Part shown: positions 21,495 to 33,032 of the stretch, in pieces | Layout: each line of letters opens with the position of its first letter | Position numbering within the stretch: the first letter of the stretch is position 1 | Assembly (NCBI GenBank): GCA_020080175.1 | Contig: JAGHQL010000096.1 | Coordinates: 31,983-95,982 of the forward strand | Direction: 5' to 3' | DNA length: 64,000 nt | From: Glutinoglossum americanum | Lineage: Eukaryota > Ascomycota > Geoglossomycetes > Geoglossales > Geoglossaceae | Notes under the pieces: model-generated | What the model was told of the DNA's origin: nothing | The model's input: the letters and a program-made list of their open reading frames with translations, nothing else | Databases searched by the model: none | Translations under genes and position numbers: made by a program

Positions 21495-23388
21495 ATGGTA
21501 GGTTATTAATGATACATGGAATATGGCGCCCTAATGTTCTTCTTGGCCTTGAACAAAATTTGTAATTTCCATTGTAATTCTTAGAAGACCTCTTTGACAA
21601 TATGCCAGGCGTCTATCCTCCGCCAAATCGTCGCTGGACCTCGTTCCCGTCACCCAGAGGCAGGGCTAGACCTCTGCTACGTAACAGACTCGAGTCCTCC
21701 TCACTCTTCTACTTTTTGCCCCTCCGAATAACGAACATTCCTAGCTAACATCTTGCTCACGAATTCAGTCATCGCAACGTCTGGCCCTACCTTAACCTAC
21801 CCGCAGCGCGCCTACCGCAATCCACTGGATTCATTGGTCAAGTTTTTGGATGACAAGCACAAGGATAATTGGGCGATATGGGAGTTCCGCGCTGAGGGTA
21901 CGGGGTATCCGGATGAGGAGGTCTACGGGAGGGTATGGCATTACCCTTGGCCTGACCACCATCCGCCGCCATTTGCACTGGTCCCAAATATGATGGCGAG
22001 TATGAGAAACTGGCTTATCGAAGATGAGGAGAGGGTGGTTGTTGTGCATTGTAAAGGTCTGTCGCGACATTTCGAGTGAGATTATATTTATTATGTAGGA
22101 ACTATGCTGGGAATAGACAGGGAAGAATTTGTTTAGCGGTTTATTTCGTTTGGCTGACGATTGATGACTGCCCACAGCTGGAAAAGGACGTTCCGGTACC
22201 GCTTCGTGCTCTTACTTGATATCGGAATGTGGCTGGGCACCAGCTGACGCACTTGCGCGTTTTACTGAGCGCCGGATGCGCCCCGGCTTTGGGCAGGGTG
22301 TGAGTATCCCTAGTCAACTCCGCTGGGTAGATTATGTCTACCAATGGACGAAAAACGGTAAGATCTATATTGAGAGACTAGTTGAGATTCTAGAGCTTCA
22401 TGTGTGGGGTCTGAGGGATGGGGTAAAGGTTGCGATAGAGGGGTTTGTTGAGGAAGGGAAAAAAATAAAGACGTTCCATGTGTTCAAGAGCGATGAACGG
22501 CTGGTCGTTGATGGTGGGGGGGATGAGAAATTGAGGAAGGACGTTAAATCGAAAGATCCGAAGCGGGGAGATGCATTGGCCATCAGTAACAACATGAGTT
22601 ACTCGAAGTCACAGGCAAGGGATGAATGCCCTGGTAGTGAAATTGGTGGAAACGCTGTAATATTCAGGCCTCAAAAGCGAATTATTCTCCCAACGAACGA
22701 TATTAACATCGACTTTGAACGCCGCAACAAAGCAGGGTACGGCTGGACTATGGTGAGCTCAGTGGCGCACGTATGGTTTAACGCTTTCTTTGAGGGCTCA
22801 GCTTCTCCTAGACCTAGTGGTCTTAGCCCACAGAACTCCGGTATCTTTGAAATCGAGTGGGATAAAATGGACGGGATAAAAGGGTCGTCACGCAAGGGCA
22901 CGCGGGCACTTGACCGTCTGGCGGTGGTTTGGAAGGTACTTGACGAAAGTGGTGGGGAAGTCATCAAGGAGCCTGGCGTTGGTGAGGACGTTAGCCAAGT
23001 GGCCCCGGCGGACTGGAAAGGCAACAACGAAGTGGACCAGGGGTTGCTTGGGAAGGACCTAGGTCTTCGGGTGGAAAGCCCAGGGAGCGCGGACCTGAGC
23101 AAGGCAAGCAGTGTCGTCGATCTCTTACCGGATGCCCAGGGTCCAGAATCCTCATTGGGGGTGAAAGAGGATCTACCGCAGTCTACCTCTGACGCATCAG
23201 AGCCGAGTATGGCTGATCCGGACCTCGGGACGGGCGCCGCGTCCTATACAACACCTCTCAGCGATGATGTTAGCAGTAGCAGTGGACTCACCCACCCTGG
23301 CGATGGTACTGAAGACGCACCACTTAAAAAATCAGGCAATGGTGGGGGTGGCGGAAGCGACGCTGACATTACTGCCGCAACATGCTAA
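21495..23388 (+). CDS. PTEN-family phosphatase (TEP1-like)
   Basis: Members dephosphorylate 3-phosphoinositides, opposing PI3-kinase signalling at membranes. Four exons fit, 21495-21497, 21609-21693, 21769-22056 and 22178-23388, for 528 residues. As in LSM4, the first coding exon is just ATG (then gtaggt), joined to ASILRQIVAGPRSRHPEAG. The active-site P-loop is created by the last intron: HCK/AGKGRSG at residues 123-132, with the nucleophile Cys124 and the PTEN-type lysines present. The earlier WDPDH-equivalent YPWPDHHPP is intact. A C2-like region follows (HVWGLRDGVKVAIEGF; VAHVWFNAFFEG). The last 170 residues are acidic, Ser/Gly-rich and probably disordered. The exon 2 donor (CGA/gtcctc) is weak, but it is the only one that keeps frame into IATSGPTLTYPQRAYRNPL. 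Confidence 0.9.
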
Positions 23389-23867
23389 TGAGCGTTGGGA
23401 CATCTCACAGCGCGTTTTTCCTGGTGGGGTTCTGGAAGAGACATATATGCAGGTGGTTAAGAACAAGGATATAACTACTAGTAATTAGGTAGGTTGGTTA
23501 AGGCGGGGGCTCTTTTCTTTGTGTTTTGTTAGGCTGCTCTAGAGGGGATGATAAAAGGGAGCGTGGTGTTTGTGTGGAGCATCATATGGGTGAGCGGGGC
23601 GTTAGCGTAGTTTCGATTTTCAAAATTTTGGCTGGTGAATACATTAGCGTAGGGAAAAGGGTGGCATGTGTCTTGGACATTCTATTAGTAACTTTTACTC
23701 CATGAAATACCGCACGGATAATGCAACGATAGCTGCCCCTGAGTAGGTAAAAACAATCATATTTCTTGCGAGTAAGACGCCTCGCCCGCCGATGAACTCC
23801 ATATGTACCACTAGGTGTGTTCCTTAAACGCCCATATTAAAACTCTACATTGAATGTAAATCTCGCC
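23389..23867. other. Convergent intergenic region
   Basis: About 480 bp between the 3' ends of the PTEN-like gene and the Rad26 gene, presumably overlapping 3' UTRs. No element was recognised. Confidence 0.5.
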
Positions 23868-26554
23868 CTAAGTAGAGGCGCCTTCTGCGGAGGTGCCCTC
23901 GGCGCTCTTCTTCCCCTGATTCACAAACACCCCAGTAAGCGCATCACCCTCCTCAGGTGTAGTAATCATATTTTCCAGCAACTCATAGGCGCACTCTACA
24001 ACATCATCCTCAATACCAGCTTCCAGGACCTGACCTTCGCTGAAGGCGAGGCGGGTGACAGAGAGGAGGTATTTGTGCTGCATGCCGCCGTGCACGGCGT
24101 TGAGTTTTGCTTGGAGGTTGATATGCGAGCTAAAGGCAGTGAGGAGGTGATGGAGGAGGCGGGTGGCGGTATTGACGAGCTGGGCTCTAAGAGAAGGGGG
24201 TCAGAGAGAGAGTAGAGTAAGGGAATGATCGGAGTGCATACCTTAGTCCGTGTCCGTCCTGGAAATCATAGAGGGATTCCAGTTCCTCGTTCATGACTTT
24301 TACCAGTCTCGCTACAACATTCGGGTGAAGCGCTAGGATCTTCCCTCCGTATTCTGTGCAACACATCGCACCCAACAGTTCGAGAACGTCCTGGTTTAAC
24401 CCGGCAATCTCTGTGCTATTGTACGGCTCCTTGCCTTCCTCGGAATTTGGGCTATCCAATAATAGTCCTGTTACGCGGCTGATGACATGCCTCTCGTTGG
24501 TGGTCTGTTCTTCACCAAGGGTACCTACAAAGGGACCGAACGAATTGCTTAGCACACCGGTGGAGAGAATGTCCAACATTAGGTGGATATCTTCAATCGG
24601 CTGGTTCGGATTGAGCATCATGAGGACAAAGTCAAATCGCATAAGGCGCCAGAAACGTCGAATATCTGCGTCATCGCGGACGCAACCCAAGGCGGTCATA
24701 TGCAAGAGCGAGAGGCAATCAGTAACACTGACCTCTGGCTTGAGTTTCGACATATTTTCGCGCTTAAACTGTACCATGGCATTGATGTCGGCGGTTGTTT
24801 GAGCAAGAGGGACTAGAGAGTCCATAAGATGGGGCGCCGCGGATGTGGTGTGAAGGGTGAGTATGAATCTGACTAGATCTAACATGAGGTATAGAGGGCC
24901 GTACTTTAATTGCCAATGTGGTTAGTTGCTTGGTTTTGGAGGCCATTCTCCGGGCACGCTTAAGGGGTACGCACGAATGTCTCATCTAAGCACTGCGACC
25001 ATAATGACAACAGAACGCCAGAGAATCCAACAGCGAACGCCTCCATATCTATTTTCGCGGCGAGAATGGGCAGTTTATCGCATATCAGCGATGAAAATGA
25101 CCTTTCTGCTGCGGAGGGAAATGCAAATTTGATGAATGCCTCCATTGTTCGAACGTGATCCTTGCTTGGGCGGTGGTTGATCACCATATGTAGAAACTAA
25201 TAAACATTAGATTGGACCGCCAAATAGGAGCCGACAGCGTGGTGCCTAACTTGGAATCTTTCATCTTCTTTTCCAAACGTTTCCAGCAGGTTTACATCAA
25301 GCTTGGTGTCTTGTTGTGGCTTGTCCTCTTTTTTTATGCTTAATTGGTTGGGTTGGCTCAACCGTATCGGGAGCCCCGGACTGTCCTCGGTTCCTCTCCG
25401 CTTTCTTTTGGTCCCAGTCTTCGGGGTCCCAGGCCTGCCCCTTCCACCTTGTGTTTTGGTCGGCGACATCATAATTTCGTCGTCGTCGAAGCCATCTCTA
25501 TAAAGCAGATTTTTCAGCTTTTTAGGGGTTGTGATCGGACTCCCCATTGAATGACCGAGCATCCCATCCACCCCACGAGGATCCATATTTCTGACAGTTT
25601 TCCTCAGATTCTTAATAGCCTCACTCTCATCAGCTAGGTCCTTTTTCAAAAATTTGTTCTCGGTCGCCACCCTTTCCTTCTCGGCCAACGCAGCTTCTAT
25701 CTCCACCTTTTTCTTGGCAACCTCATCTGCATGGAGGTTTTGCATTGCAGTCATCTTGCGCTCGTGCTCTTTAATGACCTTTGCTTGATTTGCACGGACA
25801 ATTGCAATCTCGCCGGCCTTTGATAGTGTGTCGGAGTTTGCGGTCTCGAGAGACTCTTGGAGAGTATCGCGTTCATGTCGGAGCTGAAGAAAGTTAGGTC
25901 CCGTAGTGCAGAAATACAGTAAGGGGATGTAGCTAGATCACACATCGCACTTACATCTTGGATTTGGCGGTTTAGGGATTCAATAGCAGCAGTTTGGTGC
26001 GTCAACAATTCCTCCATTTCTATTTCCCTCATACTTTCACCCCCGTCATGCATCTCAACATCTCCATCGTCATCTCCCCTCTCCCTATATTGATCCTCGT
26101 TAAATATCAAGCGTTCGGCTCCACTGACACTAGTATGTCTATTCTTGTATGATTGCTCTCGCTGCGTGAGATCCCCAAAGATTTTAGACTCTAACGTCTC
26201 TTTGGATTCTTGTATGGTCGCAGAAGGGTCCAGAGCATCCAGCAGCTCTGCCTGAATGGCTTCTTCGTCGAAGTTGCCATAGTCGGACGAAGGCAGCTCT
26301 GGATGCTTTATAGCTTGCTGATAGCGAGAATTGGGACCAAGAAAGCCTCCAGTCTGTGCTCTGGTCGACGGTAGCGTAGGCAACGTCTGATAGGTCTGCT
26401 GCAATTGTTGCTGCAGCGCTTGAGAATCGAATCGTGAGGGGTTACGCTGAGTCAACCGTGCTGCCGTTTGCTCCAACTCCTCGAGAGTGTCTGCGGGCAG
26501 AGCATCGAGATCGTCGTCCGAGAATCCGTCGTCGTCGTCATCTGGCTTAGCCAT
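23868..26554 (-). CDS. DNA damage checkpoint protein Rad26/ATRIP-like
   Basis: The ATRIP/Rad26/Lcd1 family partners the ATR/Rad3/Mec1 kinase and recruits it to RPA-coated single-stranded DNA. Five exons restore a continuous 811-residue protein: 26554-25955, 25883-25251, 25196-24975, 24903-24242 and 24186-23868. Junctions read RQIQD/LRHERDTLQ, ERFQ/FLHMVINH, DETF/YGPLYLML and HGLR/AQLVNT. The N-terminus is acidic (DDDDDGFSDDDLDALPADTL), as expected of an RPA-binding segment. A long coiled coil covers about 180-275. A basic, Pro/Ser/Thr-rich linker with TPKTGTKRKRRG, a likely nuclear signal, precedes a helical C-terminal half. Fungal ATRIP proteins diverge fast, so the identity rests on this layout plus the N-terminal motif. 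Confidence 0.82.
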
Positions 26555-27127
26555 GCCATTGGTCGGAGTTTGTAGGGAACTATATTGTCACCATGTTGGA
26601 TTTGTTTGCGGAGTTAAGTTACATAATTCATGAGGCCATCCGACTGCGCCACGACTCGTCCTCCATTCAGCCATTTAAGCGACCTTCGCGCCTCTACCAG
26701 CTTCAGCCACTTCGGTCGCCCCTTTCGCCTTTCGGAGTTCTCGAGAGCGAGCTGACGTCGTTTATTGTGCGGACGAATCGAAACGACCATCTCCAACATT
26801 CAGCCTCGTTTGCCTGTTGTTCAGTCACTTCCTGCTCCTCTCGAATTTCACGAGAGCCACCAGCACCATATTTTAAAAGAGCTGTGGACTTTTAATCGTT
26901 ACGGTATATTACCCTACATGCAGATTAGATTGTGATTTCCTTAACACGCAAGCCGTATTGGCTGAGAAAAAAGTTCGATATTCGTTCGTGGATTCGCCTT
27001 ATCCACTTGGGCCTGCCCAAGCTCGAGATTCATATCCCTTGTTTTAATTTTTATCCAGCGGATTCTCCTTGCCCACTTTTGAAGTTGAAATTACGCTACT
27101 TGCAAGACTGTGCGGCTGTCTACAAGA
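26555..27127. other. Divergent intergenic region
   Basis: 573 bp between the Rad26 and CDP-DAG synthase start codons, holding both promoters. No coding exon is supported. Confidence 0.5.
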
Positions 27128-28818
27128 ATGGCCCCACGCAGAAATGTTCAGTTTCAGCACCGAGGCCATAGCAGCGGGCTTGACCGCCGAAGGGAGAGCT
27201 TCTCTGATATTAGTGAAGCCGCTTCAGAGTCTGGAAGTCCGACATTTAAGAACGGGAAAAGCGGGGAATCAGCGAATGGCGAGGTATGCTTCTAATGGGC
27301 CTTAAACCGAGTCTCCCACAGGCGACGTCTTGGTTAAACCTAAGGTTGTATTACTCATTTATTTGCTAACACCTCTTGCATCGAGTAAAGCCCGAGCTAC
27401 CTCCCCTATCAGAATACGAAAAAAAGAAACAAACGTTTGTCACTCGGACGATATGGACTTTCGTCATGATCTTCATCTTCTTCGCGGCTATGTTTGCTGG
27501 CCACCTCTACGTTATCGCTATTGTCACTGCAGTTCAAGTGGTCTCCTTCAAAGAGGTCATTGCTATTGCCAATGTCCCCAGCCGGGCTCGGAGGCTTAAG
27601 TTCACAAAGAGCCTAAATTGGTACTTTCTAGCCACCACCATGTATTTCTTGTATGGTGAGAGCGTCATATACTACTTCAAGCATATCGTGCTAGTGGATA
27701 TTGTTCTGTTGCCATTGGCTACGCACCACAGGTTCATCAGCTTCATGTTGTACATCTTTGGTGAGCTTTACCCCTCCCCTTCACCCACAATGTCGGAGCA
27801 GCCGGGTCATACCCCCTTCCACGGATTTGACCGGAAGCTAACATAGCACCGTTCATACCATCAGGATTCGTTTTCTTTGTTGCCTCGCTCCAAAAGGGAC
27901 ATTACAGATTTCAGTTCACACAATTTGCATGGACCCACATGGCTCTCTACCTCATTGTTGTTCAAGCGCATTTTATTATGAACAACATCTTCGAGGGCAT
28001 GATTTGGTTCTTTCTACCAGTGTCGCTCGTCATTACCAATGACATATTTGCATACATCGTCGGAATTACATTTGGGAGGACACAGCTCATTAAACTTTCC
28101 CCGAAAAAGACAGTGGAAGGGTTTGTTGGAGCTTGGGTTTGTACGGTTTTTTTCGGCGTGGCCATGACAAATGTGTTGATGCGCCACTCATATTTCATTT
28201 GCCCTGTCAACGTACGTATTTTCTCGATTGATTGTAGTGCTTGCGGTAACAGCTTTCTAGGACCTCGGCGCGAACCTTTGGACCGGTCTCGAATGCATGC
28301 CAAATCCTGTTTTTATCCCCCACACCTACCATCTCCCGATCTGGTTCCCAATGTACCGCACATTTACCATCGCCCCGATGCAGTTCCACATCCTGGTCTT
28401 TGCAACCTTCGCGTCACTCATTGCCCCATTCGGCGGATTCTTCGCATCCGGTCTCAAGCGAACCTTCAAGATTAAGGATTTCGGTGAGTCCATTCCAGGA
28501 CATGGCGGCATCACGGATCGTATGGATTGCCAATTCATAATGGGGTTCTTCGCGTATATGTATTACCAGAGTTTTATCGCCGTGCATAAGGCCTCAGTTG
28601 GCGGGGTGATCGAGACTGTCATTACGGGGTTGACACCGGAAGAGCAGTTGGAGGTTGTGCGGGGGCTGTCGAAATATTTATTCAATCAAGGGGTTGTTTC
28701 AGAGAAGGTTAGCGTCCAATTAATCCATATTGTTTTCAGTGTCTTTCTATTAATGGGATGCTGACGACGAACTGCTTAGGCCTTGGAGTGTCTGAACGTT
28801 GCCCTCCGGAGACGGTGA
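27128..28818 (+). CDS. CDS1: Phosphatidate cytidylyltransferase (CDP-diacylglycerol synthase)
   Basis: Converts phosphatidic acid and CTP to CDP-diacylglycerol, the precursor of phosphatidylinositol, phosphatidylserine and cardiolipin, in the ER membrane. The simplest model has exons 27128-27283, 27391-27760, 27865-28211, 28261-28707 and 28780-28818, 452 residues. A 50-residue Arg/Ser-rich cytosolic N-terminus precedes several hydrophobic helices (TIWTFVMIFIFFAAMFAGH, GFVFFVA, WFFLPVSLVITNDIFAYIVG). The family signature SGLKR-x4-KDFGESIPGHGGITDRMD is complete. Junctions YIFG/FVFFVAS, CPVN/DLGANLWTGLEC and VSEK/ALECLNVALRRR agree with the family. The first intron is the uncertain point: a 33-nt in-frame segment (27312-27344, SPTGDVLVKPK) might be coding, but that would leave a 28-nt intron. 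Confidence 0.92.
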
Positions 28819-29862
28819 ATAGTTATTTCTTCGAGTGGTTCGATCTCTAGGGCCCAAAAACTCCTCTTCTGACTCTTAATCTCGCTTTGTAAATACCCCT
28901 CATCTTTCCTTCATGTTGACTTATCTCATTTCCGGGCGAGTTGTATGGGTGCATTAAAACGCAAGTAAGATAAGTGCGTCGTTGTGACGACGTCATACTC
29001 CCTTTTCTTTCGACTTTGACGATACATATGAATGGGTAACTTATCTTACTCTGCGATCTTTTTTAGTGGTCCCAGGGTGAAATAGGTTTCTTTGTCTTTT
29101 CAATCATACAAACGAGGCTTTGAAAGCTAAAGGTAGCAGGATGTACGATTGTGAATCTAACTTGCTCTGCCAACCTTTGCTGTTGATTCCCAAATGGGAT
29201 TCAGTTCTTTGATTTACTAGCGGTAATTCTGGCGGCGAGCTCGTTCTGCAAAAGAACCTGCCCTAGAGCAAAGCGGCCTACAATGAAGGCCTGCAAAATC
29301 GGCATGTAATGTCCATGAGGAAACCCGTGGAACTCCCTTTGAGCTTTGGAAATTGTAGCAATACACATCGACCTGGGCAATTTCCCATTAAAACTTTCCA
29401 TCGGTAATAGGGCTTTCCCTGTATTTTGAAGATCGGGATATTGCCAGACTCGTTGATTAAAAAGGAGGGTGCCATCGTATATGCGTGGGTATTAGAATTC
29501 CAGAAGATACAGGAAGTGCCGTCGGCCAGATCGAACCATCGCACTACAACCGTGTGTTCAAAGGAAAATTAAGTCGCGTCGAATTCGCGAATTTTCACCA
29601 CCAATGCCTCACTAATTGACGTCAAAACATGAATACTAGCACACGGCTAGGGGTGAATGTCTAGGAACGAGCGACCTCGGTTCCAACACCAATAAACACC
29701 TATCGAGAAAAAAAAAAGCAGTCAGGACTTCCCAATGGAACCACTTGTTCGCTATAAAAAGTGAAAACTCCCCCCACCACCGTGATAGACCCACAAGAAA
29801 ACAAAACTTAGTCTGGGATTGTATCCAAAGAATTCCGGATGAATTCTATTATCCGACTAGGT
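28819..29862. other. Convergent intergenic region
   Basis: About 1 kb between the 3' ends of the CDP-DAG synthase and the cyclin. Small open frames here lack ATG starts or family sequence. No repeats were recognised. Confidence 0.5.
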
Positions 29863-31150
29863 CTATTGTCTAACATGCCGAAGAAAAAGATTCCGATTCG
29901 CCTGTTTGGCTGAGATGGCGAAAGTGCGTCGAGGATGGTTACTGGGCAGAAAAACGCTGCCACTTTTGCCGGCCATAGCTTTGATATCTCTGGTCTCAGT
30001 CGTATCCTGACCGTCGCCATCTGCGTCGGTGTTGGGTACTTTAGTGTCGATATTACGATTGGAGGCGGGCTGCTGGAGGCTAAACTTCACGCGCACTTCA
30101 CTGGGCGCAGCCGTGGCACAGCCAACAGTGTGCTCTGGATTTTTGTGGATATGAGGTCTCTCCGTTTCCCGAGTCCCAAATCGGTTCTTGCCTGCTGCCC
30201 TAAGTGCTCTCAGCGCGGTAGATATACAGGCTGGAGTGCAGAGGGGCTGGATCCGAAAGCCAAGTTCAAGCAGAATTAGCCGCTCGGTGGTGTTGAGCTG
30301 GTTGCAGGAGAAGCGACCGTTAGAGACTCGCTGTGCCCAGAAGGCCGTTGGGGTTGACTACAGAATTCCTCCCTAATAAGCGGTGGCGGGTCAAATAAGA
30401 ATGGACATGGGAGAGTGGGCGTACGCTGTCATCGAAAAACTTCGCTGCTAGCATCAGAGATGCTAGAGCCACTATTTCCGGTCTGGGAAACTGATCTTCT
30501 CCGAAGCCACGGCAACCCTCATGAGAAGGCGTAAGGGTATCATTGACACTTGTAGTATCAGTGCAAACGAGTGGACATTCTCTGCGCCAATTCAAAGCGA
30601 ACCTATTCGAGAGTCTGTCGATGATACATGCCGCAAGGGCAACCACTTCCATCTCGACTGCAGCACGGTGTAGGAACGCCTGGATGACCAGGGGGGAGGC
30701 GGGAACCACGCAAGCCGGTTTAGGTATCATATTCGCGAGGTGTATGGACGGAGCTGCAAGAAAAGGAAGCAAAAAAAAGACAACATCACAAATCAGCCAA
30801 ATTCTCTTGCCAAAAGATATATAGGATAGTTACGCCTCTTCCAATTGGGAGGTGGGGGGGGGGGGGGGAACAAGCTAGGAGGCAAACACGCGGAAAAACA
30901 AAATATCTAAAAAATATATAAAAAAAGAGAAGCAGAAACAAGAGAAGTTGGTGGAGTTACATATGAGATCCTTATCTTGCAGGTCGTCGCAAGGAACGTC
31001 AGATTTGAGCTGAGGAGACCAACTTCCTCGGGACGGCGGAGGCGTTGGGAGGTTCGAGAGCGGCACGTAAGATTCCATCCATGAGCCTAGCGACTCTAGA
31101 GAGCTGACCGAGGAGTTCCGGCGACGGAAATTCAAGGTTGAAGAGTCCAT
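29863..31150 (-). CDS. PHO80/Pcl-type cyclin
   Basis: Pcl/Pho80 cyclins pair with a Pho85-like kinase in nutrient and cell-cycle control; the specific role here is unknown. Three exons fit: 31150-30961, 30753-30425 and 30357-29863, 337 residues. The N-terminus MDSSTLNFRRRNSSVSSLES is Ser-rich with a TPPPS motif. The cyclin box (about residues 70-225) shows ASPLVIQAFLHRAAVEMEVV, PEIVALASLMLAAKFFDDS and, after the second intron, FWAQRVSNGRFSCNQLN followed by TERLILLELGFRI. The second junction, KFFDDS/STPTAFWA, is needed to reach that last helix. The first intron is long for this window (207 nt) and contains a C15 tract on the coding strand. The C-terminal 100 residues are polar without a recognised domain. 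Confidence 0.82.
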
Positions 31151-32498
31151 GACTTGTTGCTGGATGTTGTCGGTTGTTTGCCAGGTGCCAGACGGCGGTG
31201 GAGGCGTATTTGAATGATATTCGTTTGGTGCATCGGTGTCGTCAGGTGTTGGGACAGAAGAAACTCGAAGTTCCAATGAATGAAAGATTTCTGTGGTTCT
31301 CTCGCTTTATTCTCTCTTTTTTTCACAAGGTAAAGACGGAAACCTTGAATTCGGGAACGCTCTAGGCCCGAAGGGTTGTGAAAGATAGTGAGATGTGATA
31401 TGTACGGGTCAGTCCAGCTCGAATCGAAAGTGGTGTGCATAAACGGAAGAATAGACCTAAGAGAGTTAGTAGTCAAGCTGGGCGCGGCTGAACAGATGTT
31501 GAGCGTGCAACCACAACTCGTCACCGAGAAAAGGCCCAATTATCTTTTCCGGCTTCAAAGAAGTTAGGACACTAACTCAGATAGCTTCTCAGATGCGGTT
31601 ATTGGAGGTCGCGTGCTTCGAGAGGCCGAATCCAGCGGCAGCAAAGGCAACCTTCGCTAATCTAATGATTCGACGGGTTGATGTGTCCAAGTATCTTGTA
31701 CCTCTACGAAGTGCTTCCCGTACAATGTTCGATGAACAAAGCACGACCTCGCCGAGCACTAGGATGACGGCCTAACGGAGCCATACCGGATAAAACCCGG
31801 CATCGCATGACGGGAAGTTACCCCACAAGTTCGCCACCAAAAACAACTGGGCCATGCCCGAACCCCAGCCCACCCTGCCAGTTTAGTTATACAGCCTAAT
31901 CTAGTTATGAGAATGTGGCGAACTTGATGCTCTTAGCTAGATATTTCACTACTTGGTTACGATCTTATTGGAAGGATATTCTTATTACGATGGGGAACCT
32001 GATTAGACGCTTATTCTTCTATCGAGAACGTTCTTTTAACAGTGTCGATCCGTAACTTGAAACGGCTCGGCTCTATGGACCATATATACGCTATACTGGG
32101 CTGACGCTTAATGTGTGTTTGTTATTGAAATTGAGAGAAATACACGACTTGCTTGTACTTGTGTTGCGCCTATCTTGATTTCATGTATTTTCTAGAAGCC
32201 CTGGGCAGTAAGACATGTATGTGTGGATGTAGGCACATACACAGCTTCTTTTGTATGCTTACACACGTGAACAGGCCTGGTTGGCTCTCACAAATATCTA
32301 TAGTGCGAAGTTATGCGACACAGGGTTGGGATGTCTAGTGTGGTATCATGTGAAATTGGATGATGTGGTTAGCGCAATTAGCGCACGTGGCGCACATTCA
32401 CCACCCAACAACAGAACAGCAAAATTACTGGCTCGGTTATCAATTCTCCATTTCCGTCTCCCGAGATAGGCGCGATAACCTATCATTTCGGAACAAGG
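31151..32498. other. Divergent intergenic region
   Basis: Roughly 1.3 kb upstream of both the cyclin and the EXO70 locus. It contains small frames and A/T-rich stretches only; no gene is supported. Confidence 0.45.
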
Positions 32499-33032
32499 AT
32501 GTTCCGCTCCGTTAGCACCTTGATTTCCGCAAGAAAGAGTCAAAGCGGCAAGTACAAGAAGATCAAAGACGAACCTGAGGAGCTCATCATCACCCGCCAC
32601 AGCGGCAATTTGGCTCGCACTCGCTGGGGCATTTATAGGAGGCTCTCTAAGTATCCTAAACGTCGGGAATACCAGCGTTTGGGTTCCGATGCGGGGGACG
32701 GCAAACCGGCAGACCTCGAATCCAGAGACGACAATCCACGCGTCCGAACCTACTCCTGCGCACAACTAGTCTTAGAAGACAGAGAAACGCTCCTTCGGCA
32801 GAACCACGATTGTCGCGACGAAGACGGCGACAAGAGCTGCAGTAATAGTGACAACGATTGGGACTGGTGCCTTGAAGATTATCCAGTACACTTCACTTGT
32901 ATCCTCGATCACGAGCTGTCAAGCTCTGTAGGAGCAACCCACCGTGAGACATCTCTACCGGAGCCAGCGACCTTCGGAACCCCCTGCTGCTGTGGCGGTT
33001 GCCTTGTGTATTACGCGGAACTTTGTGAAGAG
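32499..33032 (+). other. 178-codon open frame fused in frame upstream of EXO70
   Basis: An ATG-started frame runs without a stop directly into the EXO70 coding sequence. Its product would be basic at first (SARKSQSGKYKKIKDEPEEL), then acidic, with a Cys-rich patch TPCCCGGCLVYYAELC just before the canonical EXO70 start. I recognise no domain. It could be a genuine N-terminal extension, an overlapping upstream gene, or 5' UTR that happens to be open. An antisense frame also stays open over its first half (32346-32765), which weakens the argument from openness alone. Confidence 0.35.

Noticed and set aside
32346-32765. 139-codon minus-strand frame opposite the EXO70 extension
   Set aside because: No family sequence or splice context. 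It is listed only because it shows that openness in this stretch is weak evidence for coding.
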